From Bacteroidota bacterium (GTDB taxonomy: Bacteria > Bacteroidota > Bacteroidia > Flavobacteriales > Weeksellaceae), in assembly GCA_023461035.1 (NCBI GenBank), contig JAEWOD010000002.1, forward strand, positions 62,001-126,000: a DNA stretch of 64,000 nucleotides, read 5' to 3'. Positions 43,032-51,487 of the stretch are shown here, one piece after another; the first letter of the stretch is position 1; each line of letters starts with the position of its first letter. A program made the translations under genes and the position numbers. The notes under the pieces were generated by a model. The model was not told where the DNA came from and did no database searches. It saw nothing but the letters and a program-made list of their open reading frames with translations.

Positions 43032-44237
43032 ATGGAACATAGCGGAGTTTACACACCATTTTCCCGTCAGGAACTGATGCCCAAAGAAGAACGGCTTGAA
43101 ATTCAATTAAAGGAAGGAAAATTAAACATCGGAATCCCAAAGGAAACCCATTTACAGGAAAGACGTCTTTGTCTTTCGCCAGATGCGGTTCAGGTTTTGG
43201 TTGCCAACGGACACGACATCACCGTCGAAACCGGTGCCGGCGAAGGTGCAAATTATACAGATCAGGAATTTTCAGAAGCCGGTGCGACCATTTCTTATAA
43301 TTCAAAAGAGGTTTTTTCAAAACCGATCGTTCTAAAAGTTAGTCCGGTTACGGCCGATGAGATTGAGCTGATGACACCGGGAGCATTTCTGGTTTCAACG
43401 GTTCAGCTCAATATGCAAACGCGTAGTTATTTTGAAAAACTATCGGCCAAAAAAATTACCGCTCTCGGATTTGAATTCATAAAAGATTCACATGGTTATC
43501 TTCCCGTAGTCCGTTTACTAAGCGAGATCGCCGGAACGACTTCTATCCTTTTGGCAGGCGAATTGATGTCCAATACAAACGGTGGAAACGGCGTTTTGAT
43601 GGGCGGAATTGCAGGAGTTCGCCCGGCTGAAATTGTCATTCTCGGAGGTGGAACCGTGGGTGAATATGCCTCAAAAGCCGCTTTGGGTTTAGGGGCAAAT
43701 GTCCGTGTTTTTGATAATTCATTGAGCAGACTGCGCCGATTACAAACCGATCTCGGAGTTAGAATTTCAACTTCTATGCTCGACCCGAAAGAATTGGGAA
43801 AAGCCTTGAAACGTTGTGATGTAGCGATAGGGGCTTTACGCGGCGATGCCCGGGCTCCTTGTGTAGTAACAGAAAAAATGGTGGAAAACATGAAGCAGGG
43901 AGCTGTAATCATTGATCTGAGTATCGACAACGGCGGATGTTTTGAAACTTCTGAAATCACCACACACAGCAACCCGATTGTCATCAAACACGGGATAATC
44001 CATTACGGTGTGACCAATATCACTTCACGTGTATCTCGCACTACGACTAAAGCATTGAGTAATTTTTTCCTGCCCTATTTGCTTTCGGTGGCCAAAGAAG
44101 GTGGTTTTGAACACGTTATCAAATGCGACCGCGGACTTCGTTCGGGAATTTATTTATTTCATGGGCGCATGACCAAAAAGAAAATAAGCGATTGGTTTGA
44201 CATTCCATTTCACGACATTAATTTATTAATCGTATAA
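43032..44237 (+). CDS. ald: Alanine dehydrogenase
   Basis: Reversibly deaminates alanine to pyruvate with NAD. The 401-aa protein has the AlaDH/PNT N-terminal domain (G-I-P-K-E-T-H-L-Q-E-R-R-L-C-L at about 34-48), then the Rossmann loop G-G-G-T-V-G-E-Y-A (about 203-211) and the H-Y-G-V-T-N-I-T-S-R-V-S-R-T-T near 325. It has about 30 extra N-terminal residues compared with the usual Ald start at M-x-I-G-x-P-K-E. The family name is secure; the closely related PntA alpha-subunit is excluded because no membrane part follows. Confidence 0.9.
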   Translation: MEHSGVYTPFSRQELMPKEERLEIQLKEGKLNIGIPKETHLQERRLCLSPDAVQVLVANGHDITVETGAGEGANYTDQEFSEAGATISYNSKEVFSKPIVLKVSPVTADEIELMTPGAFLVSTVQLNMQTRSYFEKLSAKKITALGFEFIKDSHGYLPVVRLLSEIAGTTSILLAGELMSNTNGGNGVLMGGIAGVRPAEIVILGGGTVGEYASKAALGLGANVRVFDNSLSRLRRLQTDLGVRISTSMLDPKELGKALKRCDVAIGALRGDARAPCVVTEKMVENMKQGAVIIDLSIDNGGCFETSEITTHSNPIVIKHGIIHYGVTNITSRVSRTTTKALSNFFLPYLLSVAKEGGFEHVIKCDRGLRSGIYLFHGRMTKKKISDWFDIPFHDINLLIV

Positions 44238-44269
44238 TTGCCCGGAATTTCATTTAAAAAGCAAAAATC

Positions 44270-44650
44270 ATGATGAATTTTTGGAAAAGACTGCGTTTTT
44301 ATTTGATCGGAGTATCCATCGGAGTCGTTTTGGTGCTGGCATTTTTTGGTCCGAGATCTATGCAGTGTTCCTATTTCCCTAATTCGCGTGCTTTGGAAGA
44401 GGCCAAAATCTATCCTATGTCTTATTCTGAAAGTACTCAACAAACCATCAATTCAGAAAATATCGACAGTGTTTTTCTTTACAATGAAATTTTCAAAAAA
44501 AGTAAAATTATCAATTTCGGGACGGATGAAGTCCGGGAAACGCCCTGCCGTACTTATCGCGCCCAATACCGTGAAGAAAAAAAGTTTGATTTAGTTTTCC
44601 AAATCTGTAAAAAACAAACGGTAATTACCGAATTAAAAAAGATAGATTAA
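44270..44650 (+). CDS. DUF4258-like small membrane-anchored protein
   Basis: A 126-aa protein with one helix (about 9-26) and a soluble C-terminal part. In Flavobacteriia the gene after ald is annotated as DUF4258, and this protein has the same layout: a basic N-terminus, a short TM, the motif C-S-Y-F-P-N-S-R-A-L and a charged tail. No catalytic motif is visible. It follows ald by 32 bp. Its last 4 bp overlap the end of the convergent methyltransferase gene. Confidence 0.7.
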   Translation: MMNFWKRLRFYLIGVSIGVVLVLAFFGPRSMQCSYFPNSRALEEAKIYPMSYSESTQQTINSENIDSVFLYNEIFKKSKIINFGTDEVRETPCRTYRAQYREEKKFDLVFQICKKQTVITELKKID

Positions 44651-45516
44651 CTCTCTTTCACAAAGAGAACAACATCCTGATATTCCGGGTGTTCAATAGA
44701 TTTTTTTCCCGTTGACCAGAAACCGTCTATGATTTTTTCCACTCTCAGACCTGCTCTTTCAGCCATTGCGTGAATTTCATTTTTATGAAGAGCGATATTG
44801 GCTCCCTGCACTTTCTCATTCATCAATTTATAATTTCCCTTATCAATCGGAAAACCAAAACCTTCCCTATCCGCTATTTCTTCTGCATTTGAATTATCAT
44901 ACAGAAAAAAAGTATTCAGGCTTTTACCTCCCGGCTTAAGAACACGAAAGATTTCGTGCAAATAATGTTCGATTTCAACAAGCCGCATGTGTGTGAAAAC
45001 CGAAAATGAAAAAGTAACATCAAAGATTTGGTTTTCATAAGGAAATTTGAATTCTTCCGCCGAATTCACTGATTGATTATATAAATCATTGAATAACGGG
45101 ACGTAAGTAAAATTAAAATTGGGAAAATCTTTACCGATTCCTTTTTTACACCAATTTACTCCTTTTTCAACCACATCGAAACCTTCGTATCGGGCATTTT
45201 CAGATAGAAAACCGGAAAGTGCAATCGCTGTTCTTCCCAGACCGCTTCCCACATCCAAAACTGCATCATCTGACTGTAAACCGGCGATTTGCTTTAACAA
45301 ATCCAATTGATGATGGGCTTCTTTTAAATATTTATCAGAGCTGACGGAAGATCCTGTAAAAATCATCCCACGAGGTGGAACATATTTGTGGGATTTTCCG
45401 GTTAATTTGTCTTTGAAATCAATTGGAAAATAATAGACTCGTCTGATGGAATATCTCGCTTTTACCGGAATCGCGTACCAAATATTTCTAAAAAATTTGT
45501 ATTTCCTGATGGACAT
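44647..45516 (-). CDS. Class I SAM-dependent methyltransferase
   Basis: A 289-aa methyltransferase with an N-terminal arm rich in aromatic and basic residues (about 1-65) and a Rossmann domain with motif I D-A-V-L-D-V-G-S-G-L-G-R-T (about 86-98), followed by F-S-V-F-T-H-M and H-E-I-F-R-V-L-K-P-G-G-K. The substrate is unknown; the arm suggests a lipid or polyketide, but this is a guess. I place the start at ATG 45516, because the TTG at 45582 would overlap adk by about 65 bp. It is read from the hpt promoter, last of the three-gene operon. Confidence 0.85.
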   Translation of the reverse strand: MSIRKYKFFRNIWYAIPVKARYSIRRVYYFPIDFKDKLTGKSHKYVPPRGMIFTGSSVSSDKYLKEAHHQLDLLKQIAGLQSDDAVLDVGSGLGRTAIALSGFLSENARYEGFDVVEKGVNWCKKGIGKDFPNFNFTYVPLFNDLYNQSVNSAEEFKFPYENQIFDVTFSFSVFTHMRLVEIEHYLHEIFRVLKPGGKSLNTFFLYDNSNAEEIADREGFGFPIDKGNYKLMNEKVQGANIALHKNEIHAMAERAGLRVEKIIDGFWSTGKKSIEHPEYQDVVLFVKES

Positions 45517-45517
45517 T

Positions 45518-46096
45518 TTATTGGAATTTTTCAATTTCGGCAACCAATTTAGCTGTGATTTCACCGATTTCTCCAACTCCATTTACTTCAACATATTTCC
45601 CTTGTGCTTTATAGTGTTCCGCTACTTCGTCTGTTTTTTTGTAGTATTCGACGATTCGTTCTCGGATTACCTCTTCATTGGCATCATCTGCACGGCCGCT
45701 TTCTTTTCCTCTTTCCAGTAAACGCTCTACCAAAATTTCGTCGTCTACTCTCAACGAAAGACAAACGGAAACTTCCTGATTCAAATCTTCTTGCAGTATC
45801 TGATCCAGAGATTCGGCTTGAGACGTCGTTCTGGGATAACCGTCAAAAATAAATCCGGCAAAACCGTTGTGCATTTTCAATTCTTCGCGGAGCATATTGG
45901 TGGTAACTTCATCGGGAACCAAATGTCCTTTGTCCATAAAGGATTGTGCGAGTTTTCCCAATTCTGTTTGGTTTTTCAAATTATACCGGAACATATCTCC
46001 GGTGGAAAGTTGTTTTAAATTAAATTTTTCTTCCAGAAATTTCGCTTGTGTTCCTTTTCCGCTGCCCGGAGGGCCAAATAATACGATGTTGATCAT
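45518..46096 (-). CDS. adk: Adenylate kinase
   Basis: Balances ATP, ADP and AMP. The 192-aa length matches the short type common in Bacteroidetes, in which the LID domain is a small loop instead of the zinc-type LID. The P-loop is G-P-P-G-S-G-K-G-T (8-16), then F-D-G-Y-P-R-T and the L-E-R-G-K-E-S-G-R-A-D-D segment. It lies between hpt (2-bp gap) and the methyltransferase (2-bp gap), so the three form one operon. Confidence 0.96.
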   Translation of the reverse strand: MINIVLFGPPGSGKGTQAKFLEEKFNLKQLSTGDMFRYNLKNQTELGKLAQSFMDKGHLVPDEVTTNMLREELKMHNGFAGFIFDGYPRTTSQAESLDQILQEDLNQEVSVCLSLRVDDEILVERLLERGKESGRADDANEEVIRERIVEYYKKTDEVAEHYKAQGKYVEVNGVGEIGEITAKLVAEIEKFQ

Positions 46097-46098
46097 TT

Positions 46099-46635
46099 TT
46101 ATTGTTTAATTTGATAAATATCAGGTAGATTTCTGCCAAGACCGTCATAGTCCAAACCATATCCTACCACAAACTTATCGGGAATTGTCAATGCCACTAA
46201 ATCTATATTCAAATCCTTTTTATAAGCATCCGGTTTATACAAAAGTGTTGCAATCTTGATGCTTTTTGCATTCTTTTTACTCAAAATTTTATGAAGTGCT
46301 TCCAACGTATTTCCCGTATCAATGATATCCTCTAATATGATGATGTGTCTTCCGGTGAGATCCATCGGGATATCCATGTGCAATTTCACTTCGCCCGTAG
46401 ATGCCGTACCTTCATAGGAAGCCATTTTCAAAAAAGAAATCTCACATTTTCCGGGATATTGTTTGAGAAAATCGCTCATAAACATTACCACACCGTTCAA
46501 AACCCCGACGAAAACCGGAACATCGTTTTTGTGTTGCTCATAAATGGTATTGGCCATTCGTTTTATGGCATGCTCAATTTCTTCAAATGTAATATAGGGT
46601 ATAAATACCTTGTTGTGAATGCTAATTTCTTCCAT
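46099..46635 (-). CDS. hpt: Hypoxanthine phosphoribosyltransferase
   Basis: Salvages hypoxanthine and guanine with PRPP. The protein is 178 aa from ATG 46635 (M-E-E-I-S-I); the TTG at 46644 only adds three residues. The PRPP-binding loop is L-E-D-I-I-D-T-G-N-T-L (about 98-108), and the C-terminal K-F-V-V-G-Y-G-L-D-Y motif holds the purine pocket. It heads the hpt-adk-methyltransferase operon, with a promoter 16 nt upstream. Confidence 0.96.
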   Translation of the reverse strand: MEEISIHNKVFIPYITFEEIEHAIKRMANTIYEQHKNDVPVFVGVLNGVVMFMSDFLKQYPGKCEISFLKMASYEGTASTGEVKLHMDIPMDLTGRHIIILEDIIDTGNTLEALHKILSKKNAKSIKIATLLYKPDAYKKDLNIDLVALTIPDKFVVGYGLDYDGLGRNLPDIYQIKQ

Positions 46636-46651
46636 AAGGTTCAATGAGTGC

Positions 46652-46683
46652 CAAAACTACATATTTTTTTTAAAATCTGTCAA
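46652..46683 (-). promoter_or_regulatory. Promoter of the hpt-adk operon (TTG and -7 box)
   Basis: On the minus strand a TTG (forward 46681-46683) lies 21 nt before TAGTTTTG (forward 46652-46659), a well-spaced pair that ends 16 nt before the hpt ATG. Confidence 0.6.
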
Positions 46684-46809
46684 TTTGGATATTCAAAATT
46701 TCTTCTTGAAATCCATAATAACCCAAAAAGTTGGGTATTCAATTTAAATTAGATTCAATTTGAATTAGAAAACATATAAAAAATCATAAAATATCAGCAT
46801 TTGAAATTT

Positions 46810-46817
46810 TACATTTG
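46810..46817 (+). promoter_or_regulatory. -7 promoter element before hemF
   Basis: TACATTTG, a full TAnnTTTG match 16 nt before the hemF ATG. No -33 TTG at the usual spacing. Confidence 0.45.
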
Positions 46818-46833
46818 TTAAAACATCATCCAG

Positions 46834-47745
46834 ATGAAAGACCGATTTTTTAACTACATCCAAAACCTCCAACTTACCATCACATCCGAACTTGAACGCA
46901 TAGACGGAAGTGCCAAATTCCGAAAAGACCAATGGCAGCGTGAAGGTGGCGGTGGCGGATTGACGATGGTCATCGAAAACGGCGATGTATTTGAAAAAGG
47001 CGGAGTCAATATTTCAAAAGTGTATGGTGATTTACCGGAAACAATGCAAAAAGCACTAAACGTTTCTGCCGGGAAATTTTTCGCCTGCGGACTCAGCATG
47101 GTCATCCATCCAAAAAGTCCGAAAATTCCTACTACACACGCCAATTGGCGCTATTTTGAAATGTACGATGAAAACGGAAACATCACTGACCAATGGTTTG
47201 GTGGCGGACAGGATCTAACGCCATATTATTTGGATGAAGAAGATTGCAAACACTGGCATACTGTCTGCAAAAGAACTTGTGATGCGCACCATCCCGAATT
47301 TTATGTAAAATATAAAAAGGAATGTGACGAATATTTTTGGAATTCACATCGTGGTGAAGCCCGCGGAATCGGTGGATTGTTTTTTGATTATTTAAAACCA
47401 AAAGAGGACTTGGACATAGATTTCTGGTACGATTTCGTGACGGCTGTGGGAGATTCATTTCTCGAAGCTTATATCCCGATTGTCGAAAAACATAAACATG
47501 AAACTTATTCGGAAGCTGAAAAAAACTGGCAGGAAATCCGTCGCGGACGCTATGTGGAATTCAATCTGATTCATGACCGAGGAACATTGTTTGGTTTGAA
47601 AACAAACGGTCGCATCGAATCCATCCTGATGAGCTTACCTCCTAATGTTCAGTGGCATTATAACCATCATCCGGAACCCGGTTCGGAAGAAGAAAAATTA
47701 GTAAAGATTTTGGAAAATCCGAGGGAGTGGATTTCCATAAAGTGA
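46834..47745 (+). CDS. hemF: Oxygen-dependent coproporphyrinogen III oxidase
   Basis: HemF converts coproporphyrinogen III to protoporphyrinogen IX in haem synthesis, using oxygen. The 303-aa protein matches the family: G-G-G-G-G-L-T-M-V near residue 39, H-P-K-S-P-K-I-P-T-T-H-A-N-W-R-Y-F, D-L-T-P-Y-Y, and E-A-R-G-I-G-G-L-F-F-D-Y. The start ATG at 46834 has a -7 box 16 nt upstream. It stands alone and is convergent with the E2 gene. Haem demand is plausible with katG in the same window. Confidence 0.97.
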   Translation: MKDRFFNYIQNLQLTITSELERIDGSAKFRKDQWQREGGGGGLTMVIENGDVFEKGGVNISKVYGDLPETMQKALNVSAGKFFACGLSMVIHPKSPKIPTTHANWRYFEMYDENGNITDQWFGGGQDLTPYYLDEEDCKHWHTVCKRTCDAHHPEFYVKYKKECDEYFWNSHRGEARGIGGLFFDYLKPKEDLDIDFWYDFVTAVGDSFLEAYIPIVEKHKHETYSEAEKNWQEIRRGRYVEFNLIHDRGTLFGLKTNGRIESILMSLPPNVQWHYNHHPEPGSEEEKLVKILENPREWISIK

Positions 47746-47810
47746 TGGAGTTTTTGAGTGGGTGATGGGGAGTCGTAATTTGAAATAGAATTGATGAATT
47801 CTATTTAAAT

Positions 47811-49043
47811 TCAACCTCCTAAACTTTCCAATTTCTTCTTCAATGAAGTCAAAAATTGCGAAGCCAGCGCGCCGTCAATCACACGGTGGTCATAGGAAAG
47901 CGAAAGCATCATCATTTTGCAAACTGCCAATTCTTCTTTTCCGTCAACCATCACAACTCCAGCTCCGGAACGGATTTCTCCCAATGCCAAAACGGCAACT
48001 TGCGGTCTTGAAATAATCGGAGTTCCCGCCAAACTTCCAAAAATTCCCGTATTGCTGACCGTGAAAGTCGTGTCCTGAATATCGGTAGATTTTAATTTAT
48101 TGGATTTTGCATTATTCCCTACCAAATTCACATTTTCTATGATTTCTTTCAGCGACATTTCGTTGACTTTCTTCACGTTGGGAACGATCAGATTTCCATC
48201 CGGCAAAGCCGTTGCAAATCCTAAATTGATGTCGTTTTTCAGAATCAATTCATCCTCGTTCATCCACGCATTGAATTTCGGGAATTCGGTTAAAGTTTCG
48301 ATGACCGCTTTCATGATGAAATGCGTATAAGTCACTTTTACACCGTTTTCTTTTTGGAAATCGTCTTTTATTTTTTCACGGTGATTGACCAGATTGGTTA
48401 CGTCTACTTCCGAAAAAGTCGTTACGTGCGGAATGATTTGATACGAGGATTGAAGATGTTGTGCTGCAATTTGGCGGATTCTCGGCAAAGTTTCCACCGT
48501 ATCTTCGGGTTGAATGTTCAGGTTTAATTTAGTCGAAATAATTCCTTGTTGAATTGGTTTTTCGTCCTTCTTTAAATATTTCAGAATGTCCGTTTTGCGG
48601 ATTCTTCCGTTCTCACCTGTCGGCTTGATTTGTTTCAAATCTTCGATTTCCAATCCGTTTTCCGCAGCAATTCTTCTCACAACCGGAGAAAGAAAGGATT
48701 TCCCGTCCAAAGATTTGGTTTCCAATAATTCTACCCGGGTTTCATCTAAAGCATTTTCCGTTTCTTTAACTTCAAATTTCTCTGAGTGAACAACCGTATC
48801 GGCCGAAACTTCCATGAGGGCAATCGGATGGCCGACCTTCACCTCTTCTCCTTCCTGAACCAGAATTTCTTTCAGGATTCCTTCATATTCCGACGGTAAA
48901 TCACTGTCGACTTTGTCCGTCCCGATGGTTACGAACAATTCGTCTTTGGCAATCTTATCGCCCGGATTTTTCAACCAGTCGGTAATGGTAGCTTCCATTA
49001 CGCTTTCGCCCATTTTGGGAAGGAGGATTTGGATTTCTTTCAT
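47811..49043 (-). CDS. 2-oxo acid dehydrogenase E2 (dihydrolipoyl acyltransferase)
   Basis: A 410-aa E2 protein that carries the acyl group on lipoate within a pyruvate-, oxoglutarate- or branched-chain-type complex. The lipoyl domain (about 1-78) has lipoyl Lys in T-D-K-V-D-S-D; the E3-binding domain is about 122-160 (S-P-V-V-R-R-I-A-A-E-N-G); the catalytic domain has the D-H-R-V-I-D-G motif near 383-389. The protein is most like the branched-chain 2-oxoacid E2 group of Bacteroidetes, but the other subunits are not in the window, so the substrate is not settled. It is read from its own minus-strand unit, downstream of the glutaryl-CoA dehydrogenase gene. Confidence 0.9.
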   Translation of the reverse strand: MKEIQILLPKMGESVMEATITDWLKNPGDKIAKDELFVTIGTDKVDSDLPSEYEGILKEILVQEGEEVKVGHPIALMEVSADTVVHSEKFEVKETENALDETRVELLETKSLDGKSFLSPVVRRIAAENGLEIEDLKQIKPTGENGRIRKTDILKYLKKDEKPIQQGIISTKLNLNIQPEDTVETLPRIRQIAAQHLQSSYQIIPHVTTFSEVDVTNLVNHREKIKDDFQKENGVKVTYTHFIMKAVIETLTEFPKFNAWMNEDELILKNDINLGFATALPDGNLIVPNVKKVNEMSLKEIIENVNLVGNNAKSNKLKSTDIQDTTFTVSNTGIFGSLAGTPIISRPQVAVLALGEIRSGAGVVMVDGKEELAVCKMMMLSLSYDHRVIDGALASQFLTSLKKKLESLGG

Positions 49044-49046
49044 TTC

Positions 49047-49120
49047 TTGAAGTATTAAGTATTAAGTATCAAGTATTAAGACTTTTCTTATGTCTAATGT
49101 CTTGTTACTTAATACTTCAA
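49047..49120. repeat. Inverted repeat with AAGTATT-type tandem units
   Basis: A 15-bp perfect inverted repeat (49047-49061 and 49106-49120) with several AAGTATT repeats inside, between the E2 and glutaryl-CoA dehydrogenase genes. It could be a terminator or an attenuator between them; no T-run follows. Confidence 0.7.
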
Positions 49121-49125
49121 TCTAA

Positions 49126-50286
49126 TTATTCAAAAGCACTAATTCCGGTAACATCATTTCCGGTAATCAGCAAATGGATGTCATGGGTTCCTTCGTATGT
49201 AATCACCGATTCCAAATTCGCAGCGTGGCGCATCATCGGATAATCACCTACGATACCCATTCCGCCAAGAATCTGACGGGATTCGCGTGCAATGTCAATC
49301 GCCATTTTCACGTTGTTTCGTTTGGCCATGGAAATCTGAGCCGGAGTTGCTTTATCTTCGTTTTTCAACGTTCCCAATCGCCAAACCAATAATTGAGCTT
49401 TGGTTATCTCGGTAATGAATTCAGCTAATTTCTTTTGTTGTAACTGAAAAGAAGCAATCGGCTTTCCGAATTGTTTTCTCTCCAATGAATACTGCAATGC
49501 GGTTTCATAACAATCAATTGCCGCACCGATCACACCCCATGAAATACCGTAACGAGCCGAATTCAGACAAGAAAGCGGGCCTTTTAAACTACTCACATTG
49601 GGCAAAACATTTTCTTTCGGAACTATTACGTCTTCAAAAACCAATTCTCCGGTTTTCGATGCACGAAGTGACCATTTATGATGGGTTTCGGGTGTTGTAA
49701 AGCCTTTCATTCCGCGTTCTACAATCAATCCACGAATTTTCCCTTCTTCGTCTCTCGCCCAAACCACTGCGATGTCGGCAATCGGCGAATTGGTAATCCA
49801 CATTTTGGCACCATTTAGTACATAATGATCGCCTTTATCCACCACACGGGTTTCCATTCCTGCAGGATTGGAACCGTGGTTGGGTTCGGTCAGACCGAAA
49901 CAGCCGATCATTTCTCCGGTTGCTAATTTGGGTAAATATTTCATTCTTTGTTCTTCCGAACCAAAAGTATAAATCGGATACATCACCAAGGATGACTGAA
50001 CAGAAGCTGCTGAACGAACCGCACTATCACCGGCTTCCAATTCCTGCATAATCAAACCATAAGCGATTTGATCCAATCCTGCTCCACCATACTGCTCCGG
50101 AATGTAGGGTCCTAAAGCCCCAATCGCGCCTAACTTTGGCATCAAATCAGGAATGTCGGTATGGTTGTGAGCAGCTTCGTCAATTACAGGTTTGATCTCT
50201 TGATTTACGAAATCGCGTACTGCCTGACGAACCAATTTATGTTCTTCTGTCAATAAATCATCAATATGAAAATAATCTGTAGCCAT
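49126..50286 (-). CDS. Glutaryl-CoA dehydrogenase-type acyl-CoA dehydrogenase
   Basis: A 386-aa flavin enzyme of the acyl-CoA dehydrogenase fold. The catalytic base is E365 in T-Y-E-G-T-H-D, and the substrate loop C-F-G-L-T-E-P-N-H-G-S-N-P-A-G-M-E-T (about 127-144) is characteristic of glutaryl-CoA dehydrogenase, which oxidises and decarboxylates glutaryl-CoA to crotonyl-CoA in lysine and tryptophan breakdown. Other acyl-CoA dehydrogenases cannot be fully excluded without an alignment. A -7 box lies 20 nt before the start. Confidence 0.88.
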   Translation of the reverse strand: MATDYFHIDDLLTEEHKLVRQAVRDFVNQEIKPVIDEAAHNHTDIPDLMPKLGAIGALGPYIPEQYGGAGLDQIAYGLIMQELEAGDSAVRSAASVQSSLVMYPIYTFGSEEQRMKYLPKLATGEMIGCFGLTEPNHGSNPAGMETRVVDKGDHYVLNGAKMWITNSPIADIAVVWARDEEGKIRGLIVERGMKGFTTPETHHKWSLRASKTGELVFEDVIVPKENVLPNVSSLKGPLSCLNSARYGISWGVIGAAIDCYETALQYSLERKQFGKPIASFQLQQKKLAEFITEITKAQLLVWRLGTLKNEDKATPAQISMAKRNNVKMAIDIARESRQILGGMGIVGDYPMMRHAANLESVITYEGTHDIHLLITGNDVTGISAFE

Positions 50287-50306
50287 TTTTATTTGTTTTG
50301 GGTATG

Positions 50307-50314
50307 CAAAAGTA
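50307..50314 (-). promoter_or_regulatory. -7 promoter element before glutaryl-CoA dehydrogenase
   Basis: Reads TACTTTTG on the minus strand, a full TAnnTTTG match 20 nt before the ATG. Confidence 0.45.
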
Positions 50315-50602
50315 ATTAAAACCGTCGGTTATTCCGAAAATAAAAAGGACTTTAATTTTTGAGAAAAAGAATCTAATTTAACATGAATAATGGATAAGAA
50401 AAATTCTAAATTGTTGCCCTTGTTTGTATTATTCAGTGTGCCCTATTATGCTTTCCCTCCTGTTTTCTTTGGTTATTCTTTTACACCAAGGCTCAGCACA
50501 AAGAACACTAAACATTCTGAATCAATACATTTGCTTATACTGCTAAACATTATTCTTGATAATTCACTAATTTTATTAAAAATATTTATTCAACATTTAT
50601 AA
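50315..50602. other. Gene-poor spacer between GCDH and the toxin-antitoxin pair
   Basis: About 290 bp in which I find no supported gene. A 70-codon ORF at 50390-50602 has low-quality hydrophobic content, no family match and no promoter, so I do not count it. Short phrases such as CAGCACAAAGAACACTA resemble simple repeats. Nothing else is evident. Confidence 0.6.
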
Positions 50603-50636
50603 TTATACGTATAAAATATTTAAATTTGTCGTATAA
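50603..50636 (+). promoter_or_regulatory. Promoter/operator of the DUF6364-PIN module
   Basis: A perfect 12-bp palindrome TTATACGTATAA (50603-50614), a -7 box TAAATTTG (50621-50628) and a repeated CGTATAA half-site (50630-50636) bracket the likely transcription start. Such palindromes are expected for an antitoxin that represses its own operon. Confidence 0.55.
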
Positions 50637-50653
50637 ATTAAAAATAAGGAAAA

Positions 50654-50908
50654 ATGGATGCTAAAATCACTCTTTCATTTGACCAAAATGTCATTAAAGA
50701 AGCAAAAGAATTTGCAGAAGTAAACGGCATCAGCTTATCGCGTCTTACTGAATTCATTTACCGGCAGATGACTTCAAAAAACTACCAATCCCTGGAAGAA
50801 CTCCCCATTTCCGACTGGGTAAATATGGTGGCTGAGGAGCGACCGGAATACAGAAAATCGATTTCCCGTAAAAAAATGAAGTCAGACTTTTTTGATTCCA
50901 AAAAATGA
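50654..50908 (+). CDS. DUF6364-family antitoxin
   Basis: An 84-aa protein with the layout of DUF6364-type ribbon-helix-helix antitoxins: the strand M-D-A-K-I-T-L-S-F-D, helix V-I-K-E-A-K-E-F-A and S-L-S-R-L-T-E-F-I-Y-R. The C-terminal part is basic and disordered and may mask the PIN toxin. It is followed after 47 bp by the PIN gene. The family call comes from memory of Bacteroidetes pairs; no alignment was possible. Confidence 0.75.
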   Translation: MDAKITLSFDQNVIKEAKEFAEVNGISLSRLTEFIYRQMTSKNYQSLEELPISDWVNMVAEERPEYRKSISRKKMKSDFFDSKK

Positions 50909-50955
50909 AATCAACCTTTTTAGTTACTATGTAACATGTAACCAAAATTAAACTC

Positions 50956-51369
50956 ATGAAAATCTTTCTGGATGCAAATGTTTTGGTTGCCGTGTTGAAT
51001 CGACAATATCCTTTATTTACTCACGCAGCGAGAATCATCAGTTTGGCCGATAATCCCAAATACAGGGTTTACACCTCTCCTATTTGTCTTGCTATTGCTT
51101 TTTATTTTGCCGAAAAGAAAAGCGGGGCCAAACGGGCAAAAGAAAAAATAGCACTACTTTCTCAGAAACTGGAAATTACTTCTACCGATGAAACAGCTGT
51201 TAAGCAAACCGTTGAAAACATCAAAATAAACGATTTTGAAGATGGACTGGAATATTATTCCGCTTTGAAATCCGGATGTGAAGTAATTGTAACAGAAGAT
51301 ACCTCTGACTTTTATTTTTCAGAAATTTCGGTGCTTCATTGCGAGGCATTTGTGCAATCCATAATTTAA
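50956..51369 (+). CDS. PIN-domain RNase toxin
   Basis: A 137-aa PIN-like nuclease, the toxin half of the pair. D6 in F-L-D-A-N-V-L starts the acidic active site; further acidic residues are D93/D96 in N-D-F-E-D-G-L-E-Y-Y and D115/D118 in T-E-D-T-S-D-F. Such proteins cut RNA when free of antitoxin. The D-A-N-V-L and C-terminal T-E-D-T-S-D-F patterns are standard for this group. Its real target is unknown. Confidence 0.82.
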   Translation: MKIFLDANVLVAVLNRQYPLFTHAARIISLADNPKYRVYTSPICLAIAFYFAEKKSGAKRAKEKIALLSQKLEITSTDETAVKQTVENIKINDFEDGLEYYSALKSGCEVIVTEDTSDFYFSEISVLHCEAFVQSII

Positions 51370-51415
51370 TCCTGAATTATAAAATTGTTATTAAATTTAT
51401 TAAGCTAAAACAAAA

Positions 51416-51465
51416 ACCTCACAGGTCCTTGCCCTGAGCGAAGTCGAAGAGAAAATCTGTGAGGT
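51416..51465. repeat. Hairpin with an internal CCCTGAGCGAAGTCGAAG element
   Basis: A 9-bp stem ACCTCACAG (51416-51424) / CTGTGAGGT (51457-51465) encloses a 32-nt loop carrying CCTTGCCCTGAGCGAAGTCG and further bases, the core of a widespread intergenic repeat. It lies between the PIN toxin gene and the convergent zinc peptidase gene and may terminate both. Confidence 0.75.
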
Positions 51466-51487
51466 CTAAAATTATTTTATAAAGAAA

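Noticed and set aside
50390..50602. Small 70-aa gene before the toxin-antitoxin pair
   Set aside because: It has no recognisable family or start signals, and its sequence is low-quality hydrophobic and repeat-like.
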